Program-made: the position numbers and the translations under genes | The notes under the pieces: model-generated | Databases searched by the model: none | What the model was told of the DNA's origin: nothing | What the model saw: only the letters and a program-made list of their open reading frames with translations | NCBI GenBank assembly: GCA_023053575.1 | Contig: JAKZAP010000110.1 | Span: 17,501 to 81,500, forward strand | Source of the DNA: Branchinecta lynchi | Lineage: Eukaryota; Arthropoda; Branchiopoda; Anostraca; Branchinectidae | Direction of reading: 5' to 3' | Length of the DNA: 64,000 nt | Part shown: positions 24,014 through 36,408 of the stretch, one piece after another | Numbering within the stretch: the stretch's first letter is position 1 | Layout: each line of letters opens with the position of its first letter

Positions 24014-27000
24014 AAGGATTGTTTTCTCACAAGGTTTGTTTTCCCACTGTGTTGGTTTTCCCAAAAGGTTCGCTTTCCCGCAAGGTTGGTTATCCCACAA
24101 GGTTGGTTTTCCCGCAGGGTTTGTTTCCCCATAACGTTGGTTTTCCCACAAGGTTCGTTTTCCCGCAGGGTTTGTTTTCCCACAAGGTTAGTTTCCCCGA
24201 AAGGTTTGTTTCCCCACAAGGTTTGTTTTCCCACAAGGGTTGTTTTCTCACAAGGTTTGTTTTCCCACGAGGTTTGTTTCCCCACAAGGTGTGTTTTCCC
24301 ACAAGGTTTGTTTTCCCCAAAGGTTGGTTTTCCCGCATGGTTGGTTTTCCCACAAGGTTTGTTTTCCCACTGTGTTGGTTTTCCCAAAAGGTTCGCTTTC
24401 CCACAAGGTTGGTTTTCCCACAAGGTTGGTTTTCCCGCAGGGTTGCTTTCACCATAAGGTTGGTTTTCCCACAAGGTTTGTTTTCTCACAAGGTTTGTTT
24501 TCCCACTAGGTTGTTTTTCCCACTAGGTTGGTTTTCCCACAAGGTTTGTTTTCCAACAAGCTTTGTTTTCCCCCAAGGTTGGTTTTCCCGCAAGGTTGGT
24601 TTTCCCACACGGTTTGTTTTCCCACTGTGTTGGTTTTCCCAAAAGGTTCGCTTTCCCGCAAGGTTGGTTTTCCCACAAGGTTTGTTTCCCCGCAAGGTTT
24701 GTTTTCCCATAAGGTTTGTTTTCCCACAAGGTTTGTTTTCCCACAAGGTTTGTTTTCCCACACGGTTTGTTTTCCCACAAGGTTGGTTTTCCCGAAAGGT
24801 TTGTTTCCCCACAAGGTTTCTTTCCCCATAAGGTTGGTTTTCCCACAAGGTTTGTTTTCTCACAAGGTTTGTTTTCCCACAAGGTTTGTTTTCCCACAAG
24901 GTTTGTTTTCCCAAAAGGTTCGCTTTCCCACAAGGTTGGTTTTCCCACAAGGTTGGTTTTCCCGCAGGGTTTCTTTCCCCATAAGGTTGGTTTTCCCCAA
25001 GGTTTGTTTTCTCACAAGGTTTGTTTTCCCACTAGGTTTGTTTCCCCACAAGGTTTGTTTTCCCACAAGGTTTGTTTTCCCCCAAGGTTGGTTTTCCCGC
25101 AAGGTTGGTTTTCCCACAAGGTTTGTTTTCCCACTGTGTTGGTTTTCCCAAAAGGTTCGTTTTCCCACAAGGTTGGTTTTCCCACAAGGTTGGTTTTCCC
25201 GCAGGGTTGCTTTCCCCATAAGGTTGGTTTTCCCACAAGGTTTGTTTTCTCACAAGGTTTGTTTTCCCACTAGGTTGTTTTTTCCCACTAGGTTGGTTTT
25301 CCCACAAGGTTTGTTTTCCCACAAGCTTTGTTTTCCCCCAAGGTTGGTTTTCCAGCAAGGTTGGTTTTCCCACAAGGTTTGTTTTCCCACTGTGTTGGTT
25401 TTCCCAAAAGGTTCGCTTTCCCGCAAGGTTGGTTTTCCCACAAGGTTTGTTTCCCCACAAGGTTTGTTTTCCCATAAGGTTTGTTTTCCCACAAGGTTTG
25501 TTTTCCCACAAGGTTTGTTTTCCGACAAGGTTTGTTTTCCCACAAGGTTGGTTTTCCCGCAAGGTTGGTTTTCCCACAAGGTTTTGTGTTCCCACTGTGT
25601 TGGTTTTCCCAAAAGGTTCGCTTTCCCACAAGGTTGGTTTTCCCACAAGGTTGGTTTTCCCGCAGGGTTGCTTTCCCCATAAGGTTTGTTTTCCCACAAG
25701 GTTTGTTTTCCCACAAGGTTTGTTTTCCCACAAGGTTTGTTTTCCCGAAAGGTTTGTTTCCCCACAAGGTTGGTTTTCCCACAAGGTTGGTTTTCCCGCA
25801 GGGTTTCTTTTCCCACAAGGTTAGTTTCCCCGCAAGGTTTGTTTTCCCCCAAGGTTTGTTTTCCCACAAGGATTTTTTTCTCACAAGGTTTGTTTTCCCA
25901 CTAGGTTTGTTTCCCCGCAAGGTTTGTTTTCCCACAAGGTTTGTTTTCCCCCAAGGTTGGTTTTCCCGCAAGGTTCGTTTTCCCACAAGGTTTTTTTTTC
26001 CACTGTGTTGGTTTTCCCAAAAGGTTCGCTTTCCCACAAGGTTGGTTTTCCCACAAGGTTGGTTTTCCCGCAGGGTTGCTTTCCCCATAAGGTTGGTTTT
26101 CCCACAAGGTTTGTTTTCTCACAAGGTTTGTTTTCCAACTAGGTTGTTTTTCCCACTAGGTTGGTTTTCCCACAAGGTTTGTTTTCCCACAAGCTTTGTT
26201 TTCCCCCAAGGTTGGTTTTCCGGCAAGGTTGGTTTTCCCACAAGGTTTGTTTTCCCACTGTGTTTGTTTCCCCACAAGGTTTGTTTTCCCATAAGATTTG
26301 TTTTCCCACAAGGTTTGTTTTCCCATAAGGTTTGTTTTCCCACAAGGTTTGTTTTCCCACAAGGTTGGTTTTCCCGAAAGGTTGGTTTTCCCACAAGGTT
26401 TGTTTTCTCACAAGGTTTGTTTTCCCACTAGGTTTGTTTCCCCACAAGGTTTGTTTTCTCACAAGGTTTGTTTTCCCACAAGGTTTGTTTCCCCACAAGG
26501 TTTGTTTCTCCACAAGGTTTGTTTTCCCACAAGGATTGTTTTATCACAAGGTTTGTTTTCCCACTGTGTTGGTTTTCCCAAGAGGTTCGCTTTCCCGCAA
26601 GGTTCGCTTTCCCGCAAGGTTGGTTTTCCCACAAGGTTTGTTTTCTCACAAGGTTTGTTTTCCCACTAGGTTTGTTTCCCCACAAGGTTTGTTTTCTCAC
26701 AAGGTTTGTTTTCCCACAAGGTTTGTTTTCCCACAAGGTTTGTTTTCCCACAAGGTTTGTTTTCCCACAAGGTTTGTTTTGCCACAAGGTTGGTTTTCCA
26801 GAAAGGTTTGTTTCCCCACAAGGTTGGTTTTCCCACAAGGTTTGTTTCCCCACAAGGTTTGTTTTCCCACAAGGATTGTTTTCTCACAAGGTTTGTTTTC
26901 CCACTGTGTTGGTTTTCCCAAGAGGTTCGCTTTCCCGCAAGGTTCGCTTTCCCGCAAGGTTTGTTTTCCCACAAGGTTTGTTTTCCCCCAAGGTTGGTTT

Positions 27001-29639
27001 TCCCGCAAGGTTGGTTTTCCCACAAGGTTTGTTTTCCCACTGTGTTGGTTTTCCCAAAAGGTTCGCTTTCCCACAAGGTTGGTTTTCCCGCAGGGTTGCT
27101 TTCCCCATAAGGTTTGTTTTCCCACTAGGTTGTGTTTCCCACTAGGTTGGTCTTCCCACAAGGTTTGTTTTCCCACAAGCTTTGTTTTCCCCCAAGGTTG
27201 GTTTTCCCGCAAGGTTGGTTTTCCCACAAGGTTTGTTTTCCCACTTTGTTGGTTTTCCCAAAAGGTTCGCTTTCCCGCAAGGTTGGTTTTCCCACAAGGT
27301 TTGTTTCCCCACAAGGTTTGTTTTCGCACAAGGTTTGTTTTCCCACAAGGTTGGTTTTCCCGAAAGGTTTGTTTCCCCACAAGGTTGGTTTTCCCACAAG
27401 GTTGGTTTTCCCGCAGGGTTTGTTTTCCCACAAGGTTAGTTTTCCCGCAAGGTTTGTTTCCCCACAAGGTTTGTTTTCCCACAAGGATTGTTTTCTCACC
27501 AGGTTTGTTTTCCCACTAGGTTTGTTTCCCCACAAGGTTTGTTTTCCCACAAGGTTTGTTTTCCCCCAAGGTTTGTTTTAACGCAAGGTTGGTTTTCCCA
27601 CAAGGTTTGTTTTCCCACTGTGTTGGTTTTCCCAAAAGGTTCGCTTTCCCACAAGGTTCGTTTTCCCACAAGGTTGGTTTTCCCACAAGGTTGGTTTTCC
27701 CGCAGGGTTGCTTTCCCCATAAGGTTGGTTTTCCCACAAGGTTTGTTTTCTCACAAGGTTTGTTTTCCCAATAGGTTGTTTTTCCCACTAGGTTGGTTTT
27801 CCGAAAAGGTTTGTTTTCCCACAAGCTTTGTTTTCCCCCAAGGTTGGTTTTCCCGCAAGGTTGGTTTTCCCACAAGGTTTGTTTTCCCACTGTGTTGGTT
27901 TTCCCAAAAGGTTCGCTTTCCCGCAAGGCTGGTTTTCCCACAAGGTTTGTTTCCCCACAATGTTTGTTTTCTCACAAGGTTTGTTTTCCCACAAGGTTGG
28001 TTTTCCCGAAAGGTTTGCTTCCCCACAAGGTTGGTTTTCCCACAAGGCTGGTTTTCCCGCAGGGTTTGTTTTCCCACAAGGTTAGTTTTCCCGCAAGTTT
28101 TGTTTTCCCACAAGGTTAGTTTTCTCACAAGGATTGTTTTCTCACAAGGTTTGTTTTCCCACTGTGTTGGTTTTCCCGCAAGGTTGGTTTTCCCACAAGG
28201 TTTTTTTTTCCACTGTGTTGGTTTTCCCAAAAGGTTCGCTTTCCCACAAGGTTGGTTTTCCCACAAGGTTGGTTTTCCCGCAGGGTTCCTTTCCCCATAA
28301 GGTTGGTTTTCCCACAAGGTTTGTTTTCTCACAAGGTTTGTTTTCCAACTAGGTTGTTTTTCCCACTAGGTTGGTTTTCCCACAAGGTTTGTTTTCCCAC
28401 AAGCTTTGTAAGGTTGGTTTTCCGGCAAGGTTGGTTTTCCCAAAAGGTTTGTTTTCCCACTGTGTTTGTTTCCCCACAAGGTTTGTTTTCCCATAAGATT
28501 TGTTTTCCCACAAGGTTTGTTTTCCCATAAGGTTTGTTTTCCCACAAGGTTTTGTTTTCCCACAAGGTTGGTTTTCCCGAAAGGTTGGTTTTCCCACAAG
28601 GTTTGTTTTCTCACAAGGTTTGTTTTCCCACTAGGTTTGTTTTCCCAAAAGGTTTGTTTTCCCACTGTGTTTGTTTCCCCACAAGGTTTGTTTTCCCATA
28701 AGATTTGTTTTCCCACAAGGTTTGTTTTCCCACAAGGTTGGTTTTCCCGAAAGGTTGGTTTTCCCACAAGGATTGTTTTATCACAAGGTTGTTTCCCACT
28801 GTGTTGGTTTTCCCAAGAGGTTCGCTTTCCCGCAAGGTTCGCTTTCCCGCAAGGTTGGTTTTCCCACAAGGTTTGTTTTCTCACAAGGTTTGTTTTCCCA
28901 CTAGGTTTGTTTCCCCACAAGGTTTGTTTTCTCACAAGGTTTGTTTTCCCACAAGGTTTGTTTTGCCACAAGGTTGGTTTTCCAGAAAGGTTTTTTTCCC
29001 CACAAGGTTGGTTTTCCCACAAGGTTTGTTTCCCCACAAGGTTTGTTTTCCCACAAGGATTGTTTTCTCACAAGGTTTGTTTTCCCACTGTGTTGGTTTT
29101 CCCAAGAGGTTCGCTTTCCCGCAAGGTTCGCTTTCCCGCAAGGTTGGTTTTCCCACAAGGTTTGTTTTCTCACAAGGTTTGTTTTCCCACTAGGTTTGTT
29201 TCCCCACAAGGTTTGTTTTCTCACAAGGTTTGTTTTCCCACAAGGTTTGTTTCCCCACAAGGTTTGTTTCCCCACAAGGTTTGTTTTCCCACAAGGTTGG
29301 TTTCCCCACAAGGTTTGTTTTCTCACAAGGTTTGTTTTCCCACAAGGTTTGTTTTCCCACAAGGTTTGTTTTCCCACAAGGTTTGTTTTGCCACAAGGCT
29401 GGTTTTCCAGAAAGGTTTGTTTTCCCGCAGGGTTTGTTTTCCCACAAGGTTAGTTTTCCCGCAAGGTTTGTTTTCCCACAAGGTTTGTTTTCCCACTGTG
29501 TTGGTTTTCCCAAAAGGTTCGCTTTCCCACAAGGTTGGTTTTCCCACAAGGTTGGTTTTCACACAAGGTTGGTTTTCCCGCAGGGTTGCTTTCCCCATAA
29601 GGTTGGTTTTCCCACAAGGTTTGTTTTCCCGCAGGGTTT

Positions 29640-31485
29640 GTTTTCCCACAAGGTTAGTTTTCCCGCAAGGTTTGTTTTCCCACAAGGTTAGTTTTCCCAC
29701 AAGGTTTGTTTCCCCACAAGGTTTGTTTCCCCACAAGGTTTGTTTTCCCACAAGGATTGTTTTCTCACAAGGTTTGTTTTCCCACTGTGTTGGTTTTTCC
29801 AAAAGGTTCGCTTTCCCGCAAGGTTGGTTTTCCCCCAAAGTTGGTTTGCCCGCAGGGTTTGTTTTCCCACAAGGTTAGTTTTCCCGCAAGGTTTGTTTCC
29901 CCACAAGGTTTGTTTTCCCACAAGGTTTGTTTTCCCACTGTGTTGTTTTTCCCAAAAGGTTCGCTTTCCCACAAGGTTGGTTTTCCCACAAGGTTGGTTT
30001 TCCCACAAGGTTGGTTTTCCCGCAGGGTTGCTTTCCCCATAAGGTTGGTTTTCCCACAAGGTTTGTTTTCTCACAAGGTTTGTTTTCCCACTAGGTTGTT
30101 TTTCCCACTAGGTTGGTTTTCCCACAACGTTTGTTTTCCCACAAGCTTTGTTTTCCCCCAAGGTTGTTTTTCCCACTAAGTTGGTTTTCCCACAAGGTTT
30201 GTTTTCAAACAAGCTTTGTTTTCCCACTGTGTTGGTTTTCCCAAAAGGTTCGCTTTCCCGCAAGGTTGGTTTTCCCACAAGGTTTGTTTCCCCACAAGGT
30301 TTGTTTTCCCACAAGGTTTGTTTTCCCACAAGGTTGGTTTTCCCGAAAGGTTTGTTTCCCCACAAGGTTGGTTTTCCCACAAGCTTGGTTTTCCCGCAGG
30401 GTTTGTTTTCCCACAAGGTTAGTTTTCCCGCAAGGTTTGTTTCCCCACAAGGTTTGTTTTCCCACAAGGTTTGTTTTCCCACTGTGTTGGTTTTCCCAAA
30501 AGGTTCGCTTTCCCAAAAGGTTGGTTTTCCCACAAGGTTGGTTTTCCCACAAGGTTGGTTTTCCCGCAGGGTTGCTTTCCCCATAAGGTTGGTTTTCCCA
30601 AAAGGTTCGCTTTCCCGCAAGGCTGGTTTTCCCACAAGGTTTGTTTCCCCACAATGTTTGTTTTCTCACAAGGTTTGTTTTCCCACAAGGTTGGTTTTCC
30701 CGAAAGGTTTGTTTCCCCACAAGGTTGGTTTTCCCACAAGGCTGGTTTTCCCGCAGGGTTTGTTTTCCCACAAGTTTAGTTTTCCCGCAAGGTTTGTTTT
30801 CCCACAAGGTTAGTTTTCCAACAAGGTTTGTTTCCCCACAAGGTTTGTTTCCCCACAAGGTTTGTTTTTCCACAAGGATTGTTTTCTCACAAGGTTTGTT
30901 TTCCCACTGTGTTGGTTTTCCCAAGAGGTTCGCTTTCCCGCAAGGTTCGCTTTCCCGCAAGGTTGGTTTTCCCACAAGGTTTGTTTTCTCACAAGGTTTG
31001 TGTTCCCACTAGGTTTGTTTCCCCACAAGGTTTGTTTTCTCACAAGGTTTGTTTTCCCACAAGGTTTGTTTTCCCACAAGGTTTGTTTTCCCACAAGGTT
31101 TGTTTTGCCACAAGATTGGTTTTCCAGAAAGGTTTGTTTCCCCACAAGGTTGGTTTTCCCACAAGGTTTGTTTTCCCGCAGGGTTTGTTTTCCCACAAGG
31201 TTAGTTTTCCCGCAAGGTTTGTTTTCCCACAAGGTTAGTTTTCCCACAAGGTTTGTTTCCCCACAAGGTTTGTTTCCCCACAAGGTTTGTTTTCCCACAA
31301 GGATTGTTTTCCCACAAGGTTTGTTTTCCCACAAGGATTGTTTTCCCACAAGGTTTGTTTTCCCACTGTGTTGGTTTTCCCAATAGGTTCGCTTTCCCGC
31401 AAGGTTGGTTTTCCCACAAGGTTGATTTTCCCGCAGGGTTTGTTTCCCCATAAGGTTGGTTTTCCCACAAGGTTTGTTTTCCCGC
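29640..31485 (+). repeat. Tandem duplication within the F array, copy 1
   Basis: This segment is followed by a second copy beginning about 31,486. Matching starts at offset 1,853 bp (109 units of 17) and then runs at 1,462 bp (86 units), so copy 2 lacks 23 whole units. Diagnostic shared pieces are the CCCCATAAGGTTGGTTTTCCCAAAAGG order near 30,585 and 32,045, and the CCCCACAATG unit near 30,650 and 32,112. Confidence 0.75.
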
Positions 31486-32950
31486 AGGGTTTGTTTTCCC
31501 ACAAGGTTAGTTTTCCCGCAAGGTTTGTTTTCCCACAAGGTTAGTTTTCCCACAAGGTTTGTTTCCCCACAAGGTTTGTTTCCCCACAAGGTTTGTTTTC
31601 CCACAAGGATTGTTTTCTCACAAGGTTTGTTTTCCCACTGTGTTGGTTTTCCCAAAAGGTTCGCTTTCCCGCAAGGTTGGTTTTCCCCCAAGGTTGGTTT
31701 TCCCGCAGGGTTTGTTTTCCCACAAGGTTAGTTTTCCCGCAAGGTTTGTTTCCCCACAAGGTTTGTTTTCACACAAGGTTTGTTTTCCCACTGTGTTGTT
31801 TTTCCCAAAAGGTTCGCTTTCCCACAAGGTTGGTTTTCCCACAAGATTGGTTTTCCCGCCGGGTTTGTTTTCCCACAAGGTTAGTTTTCCCGCAAGGTTT
31901 GTTTCCCCACAAGGTTTGTTTTCCCACAAGGTTTGTTTTCCCACTGTGTTGGTTTTCCCAAAAGGTTCGCTTTCCCAAAAGGTTGGTTTTCCCACAAGGT
32001 TGGTTTTCCCACAAGGTTGGTTTTCCCGCAGGGTTGCTTTCCCCATAAGGTTGGTTTTCCCAAAAGGTTCGCTTTCCCGCAAGGCTGGTTTTCCCACAAG
32101 GTTTGTTTCCCCACAATGTTTGTTTTCTCACAAGGTTTGTTTTCCCACAAGGTTGGTTTTCCCGAAAGGTTTGTTTCCCCACAAGGTTGGTTTTCCCACA
32201 AGGCTGGTTTTCCCGCAGGGTTTGTTTTCCCACAAGGTTAGTTTTCCCGCAAGGTTTGTTTTCCCACAAGGTTAGTTTTCCCACAAGGTTTGTTTCCCCA
32301 CAAGGTTTGTTTCCCCACAAGGTTTGTTTTCCCACAAGGATTGTTTTCTCACAAGGTTTTTTTCCCACTGTGTTGGTTTTCCCAAGAGGTTCGCTTTCCC
32401 GCAAGGTTCGCTTTCCCGCAAGGTTGGTTTTCCCACAAGGTTTGTTTTCTCACAAGGTTTGTGTTCCCACTGGGTTTGTTTCCCCACAAGGTTTGTTTTC
32501 TCACAAGGTTTGTTTTCCCACAAGGTTTGTTTTCCCACAAGGTTTGTTTTCCCACAAGGTTTGTTTTGCCACAAGGTTGGTTTTCCAGAAAGGTTTGTTT
32601 CCCCACAAGGTTGGTTTTCCCACAAGGTTTGTTTTCCCGCAGGGTTTGTTTTCCCACAAGGTTAGTTTTCCCGCAAGGTTTGTTTTCCCACAAGGTTAGT
32701 TTTCCCACAAGGTTTGTTTCCCCACAAGGTTTGTTTCCCCACATGGTTTGTTTTCCCACAAGGATTGTTTTCCCACAAGGTTTGTTTTCCCACTGTGTTG
32801 GTTTTCCCAAAAGGTTCGCTTTCCCGCAAGGTTGGTTTTCCCACAAGGTTGGTTTTCCCGCAGGGTTTGTTTCCCCATAAGGTTGGTTTTCCCAAAAGGT
32901 TTGTTTTCTCACAAGGTTTGTTTTCCCACTAGGTTGGTTTTCCCACAAGG
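31486..32950 (+). repeat. Tandem duplication within the F array, copy 2
   Basis: This is the right-hand copy of the block starting near 29,640, shorter by a whole number of 17-bp units. Its sequence is also present as a reverse complement near 62.0-63.3 kb. The shared CCCCACAATG, CACAAGGCTGG and GGTTGGTTTTCCCAAAAGG variants show this. Confidence 0.7.
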
Positions 32951-35007
32951 TTTGTTTTCCCACAAGGTTTGTTTACCCACAAGGTTTGTTTTCCCCCAAG
33001 GTTGGTTTTCCGCAAGGTTGGTTAAGGTTGGTTTTCCCACAAGGTTGGTTTTCCAGCAAGGTTAGTTTTCCCACAAGGTCTGATTTAACACAATGTTTGT
33101 TTTCCCACAAGGTTGGTTTTCCCGAAAGGTTTGTTTCCCCACAAGGTTGGTTTTCCCACAAGGTTGGTTTTCCCGCAGGGTTTGTTTTCCCACAAGGTTA
33201 GTTTTCCCGCAAGGTTTGTTTTCCCACAAGGTTGGTTTTCCCGAAAGGTTTGTTTCCCCACAAGGTTGGTTTTCCCACAAGGTTGGTTTTCCCGCAGGGT
33301 TTGTTTTCCCACAAGGTTAGTTTTCCCGCAAGGTTTGTTTCCCCACAAGGTTTGTTTTCCCACAAGGTTTGTTTTCCCACTGTGTTGGTTTTCCCAAAAG
33401 GTTCGCTTTCCCACAAGGTTGGTTTTCCCACAAGGTTGGTTTTTCCACAAGGTTGGTTTTCCCGCAGGGTTGCTTTCCCCATGAGGTTGGTTTTCCCACA
33501 AGGTTTGTTCTCTCAAAAGGTTTGTTTTCCCACTAGGTTGTTTTTCCCACTAGGTTGGTTTTCCCACAAGGTTTGTTTTCCCACAAGCTTTGTTTTCCCC
33601 CAAGGTTGGTTTTCCCGCAGGGTTTGTTTTCCCACAAGGTTAGTTTTCCCGCAAGGTTTGTTTCCCCACAAGGTTTGTTTTCCCACAAGGTTTGTTTTCC
33701 CACTGTGTTGGTTTTCCCAAAAGGTTCGCTTTCCCACAAGGTTGGTTTTCCCACAAGGTTGGTTTTCCCGCAAGGTTGGTTTTCCCGCAGGGTTGCTTTC
33801 CCCATAAGGTTGGTTTTCCCACAAGGTTTGTTTTCCCACAAGGTTTGTTTCCCCACAAGGTTTGTTTCCCCACAAGGTTTGTTTCCCCACAAGGTTTGTT
33901 TTCCCACAAGGATTGTTTTCTCACAAGGTTTGTTTTCCCACAAGGTTTGTTTCCCCACAAGGTTTGTTTCCCCACAAGGTTTGTTTTCCCACAAGGTTAG
34001 TTTTCCCACAAGGTTTGTTTCCCCACAAGGTTTGTTTCCCCACAAGGTTTGTTTTCCCATAAGGATTGTTTTCTCACAAGGTTTGTTTTTCCACTGTGTT
34101 GGTTTTCCCAAGAGGTTCGCTTTCCCGCAAGGTTCGCTTTCCCGCAAGGCTGGTTTTCCCACAAGGTTTGTTTTCTCACAAGGTTTGTTTTCCCACTAGG
34201 TTTGTTTCCCCACAAGGTTTGTTTTCTCACAAGGTTTGTTTTCCCACAAGGTTTGTTTCCCCACAAGGTTTGTTTCCCCACAAGGTTTGTTTTCCCACAA
34301 GGATTGTTTTCTCACAAGGTTTGTTTTCCCACTGTGTTGGTTTTCCCAAGAGGTTCGCTTTCCCGCAAGTTTCGCTTTCCCTCAAGGTTGGTTTTCCCAC
34401 AAGGTTTGTTTTCTCACAAGGTTTGTTTTCCCAGTAGGTTTGTTTCCCCACAAGGTTTGTTTTCTCACAAGGTTTGTTTTCCCACAAGGTTTGTTTTCCC
34501 ACAAGGTTTGTTTTCCCACAAGGTTTGTTTTGCCACAAGGTTGGTTTTCCAGAAAGGTTTGTTTCCCCACAAGGTTGGTTTTCCCACAAGGTTTGTTTTC
34601 CCGCAGGGTTTGTTTTCCCACAAGGTTAGTTTTCCCGCAAGGTTTTTTTTTCCACAAGGTTAGTTTTCCCACAAGGTTTGTTTCCCCACAAGGTTTGTTT
34701 CCCCACAAGGTTTGTTTTCCCACAAGGATTGTTTTCTCACAAGGTTTGTTTTCCCACTGTGTTGGTTTTCCCAAAAGGTTCGCTTTCCCACAAGGTTGGT
34801 TTTCCAGAAAGGTTTGTTTCCCCATAAGGTTGGTTTTCCCACAAGGTTTGTTTTCTCACAAGGTTTGTTTTCCCACTAGGTTGGTTTTCCCACAAGGTTT
34901 GTTTTCCCACAAGGTTTGTTTACCCACAAGGTTTGTTTTCCCCCAAGGTTGGTTTTCCCGCAAGGTTGGTTTTCCCATAAGGTTGGTTGTGGGGAAACAA
35001 ACCTAGT

Positions 35008-35461
35008 GGGAAAACCTACCTTGCGGGAAAACCAACCTTGGGGGAAAACAAAGCTTGTGGGAAAACAAACCTTGTGGGAAAACCAACCTAGTGGGAAAAA
35101 ACAACCTAGTGGGAAAACAAACCTTGTGAGAAAACAAACCTTGTGGGAAAACCAACCTTATGGGGAAAGCAACCCTGCGGGAAAACCAACCTTGTGGGAA
35201 AACCAACCTTGTGGGAAAGCGAACCTTTTGGGAAAACCAACATAGTGGGAAGACAAACCTTGTGGGAAAACCAACCTTGCGGGAAAACCAACCTTGGGGG
35301 AAAACAAACCTTGTGGGAAAACAAACCTTGTGGGGAAACAAACCTAGTGGGAAAACAATCCTTGTGGGAAAACAAACCTTGTGGGGAAACAAACCTTGCG
35401 GGAAAACTAAACTTGTGGGAAAACAAACCCTGCGGGAATACCAACCTTGTGGGAAAACCAA
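35008..35461 (-). repeat. Left arm of a ~450-bp imperfect palindrome
   Basis: Read outward from 35,461, this arm is the reverse complement of 35,955 onward (paired positions sum to 71,416). The inner ~110 bp show no mismatch. Further out there are about four substitutions per 140 bp (for example CATAG against the complement of CTGTG). The arm fades near 35,008. Matching rare variants include GGGAATACC against GGTATTCCC and ACTAAACTTG against CAAGTTTAGT. Confidence 0.8.
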
Positions 35462-35954
35462 CCTTGTGGGGAAACAAACCTTTCGGGAAAACAAACCTTG
35501 TGGGAAAACAAACCTTGTGGGAAAACAAACCATGTGGGAAAACAAACCTTGTGGGAAAACAAACCTTGTGAGAAAACAAACCTTGTGGGGAAACAAACCT
35601 TATGGGAAAACAAACTAGGTTTTCCCCAACCTTGGGGGAAAACAAACCTTGTGGGTAAACAAACCTTGTGGGAAAACAAACCTTGTGGGAAAACCAACCT
35701 AGTGGGAAAACAAACCTTGTGAGAAAAGAAACCTTGTGGGAAAACCAACCTTATGGGGAAACAAACCCTGCGGGAAAACCAACCTTGTGGGAAAACCAAC
35801 CTTGCGGGAAAGCGAACCTTTTGGGAAAACCAACACAGTGGGAAAACAAACCTTGTGAGAAAACAATCCTTGTGGGAAAAAAAACCTTGTGGGGAAACAA
35901 ACCTTGTGGGGAAACAAACCTTGTGGGAAAACTAACCTTGTGGGAAAACAAACC

Positions 35955-36408
35955 TTGGTTTTCCCACAAGGTTGGTATTCCCGCAGGGTTTGTTTTCCCA
36001 CAAGTTTAGTTTTCCCGCAAGGTTTGTTTCCCCACAAGGTTTGTTTTCCCACAAGGATTGTTTTCCCACTAGGTTTGTTTCCCCACAAGGTTTGTTTTCC
36101 CACAAGGTTTATTTTCCCCCAAGGTTGGTTTTCCCGCAAGGATGGTTTTCCCACAAGGTTTGTTTTCCCACTGTGTTGGTTTTCCCAAAAGGTTCGCTTT
36201 CCCACAAGGTTGGTTTTCCCACAAGGTTGGTTTTCCCGCAGGGTTGCTTTCCCCATAAGGTTGGTTTTCCCACAAGGTTTGTTTTCGCACAAGGTTTGTT
36301 TTCCCACTAGGTTGTTTTTTCCCACTAGGTTGTTTTTCCCACAAGGTTTGTTTTTTCACAAGCTTTGTTTTCCCCCAAGGTTGGTTTTCCCGCAAGGTTG
36401 GTTTTCCC
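35955..36408 (+). repeat. Right arm of a ~450-bp imperfect palindrome
   Basis: This is the partner of 35,008-35,461, with a 493-bp spacer (35,462-35,954) also made of R-strand units. The junction reads ACAAACCTTGGTTTTCCC, where R and F units meet on a short shared TTG. In segment B the same centre is at 42,286/42,780, but the right arm there has lost seven units. Confidence 0.8.

Larger units (their letters stand above)
24010..34988 (+). repeat. 17-bp minisatellite, orientation F, part 2
   Basis: Nearly 11 kb of GGTTTGTTTTCCCACAA units on the + strand without unique sequence. Variant units occur in repeated order: CCCACTGTGTTGG is nearly always followed by CCCAAAAGGTTCGC, then CCCGCAA or CCCACAA units, and CAAGGATTGTTTTCTCAC often precedes it. 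Small irregularities include a truncated unit near 28,408 (CTTTGTAAGG), another near 33,021 (GGTTAAGG) and a diverged unit near 33,079 (GTCTGATTTAACACAATG) that is also found in reverse in the right arm. No gene is seen. Open frames in all six readings give a 17-residue repeat because 17 bp is prime to 3 and the base unit lacks stops. Confidence 0.95.

Noticed and set aside
34961..35040. Perfect palindrome centred on the first strand switch at 34,988
   Set aside because: The sequences on the two sides resemble each other only as ordinary units. Unit order does not mirror across this point, unlike the pair centred on 35,708.
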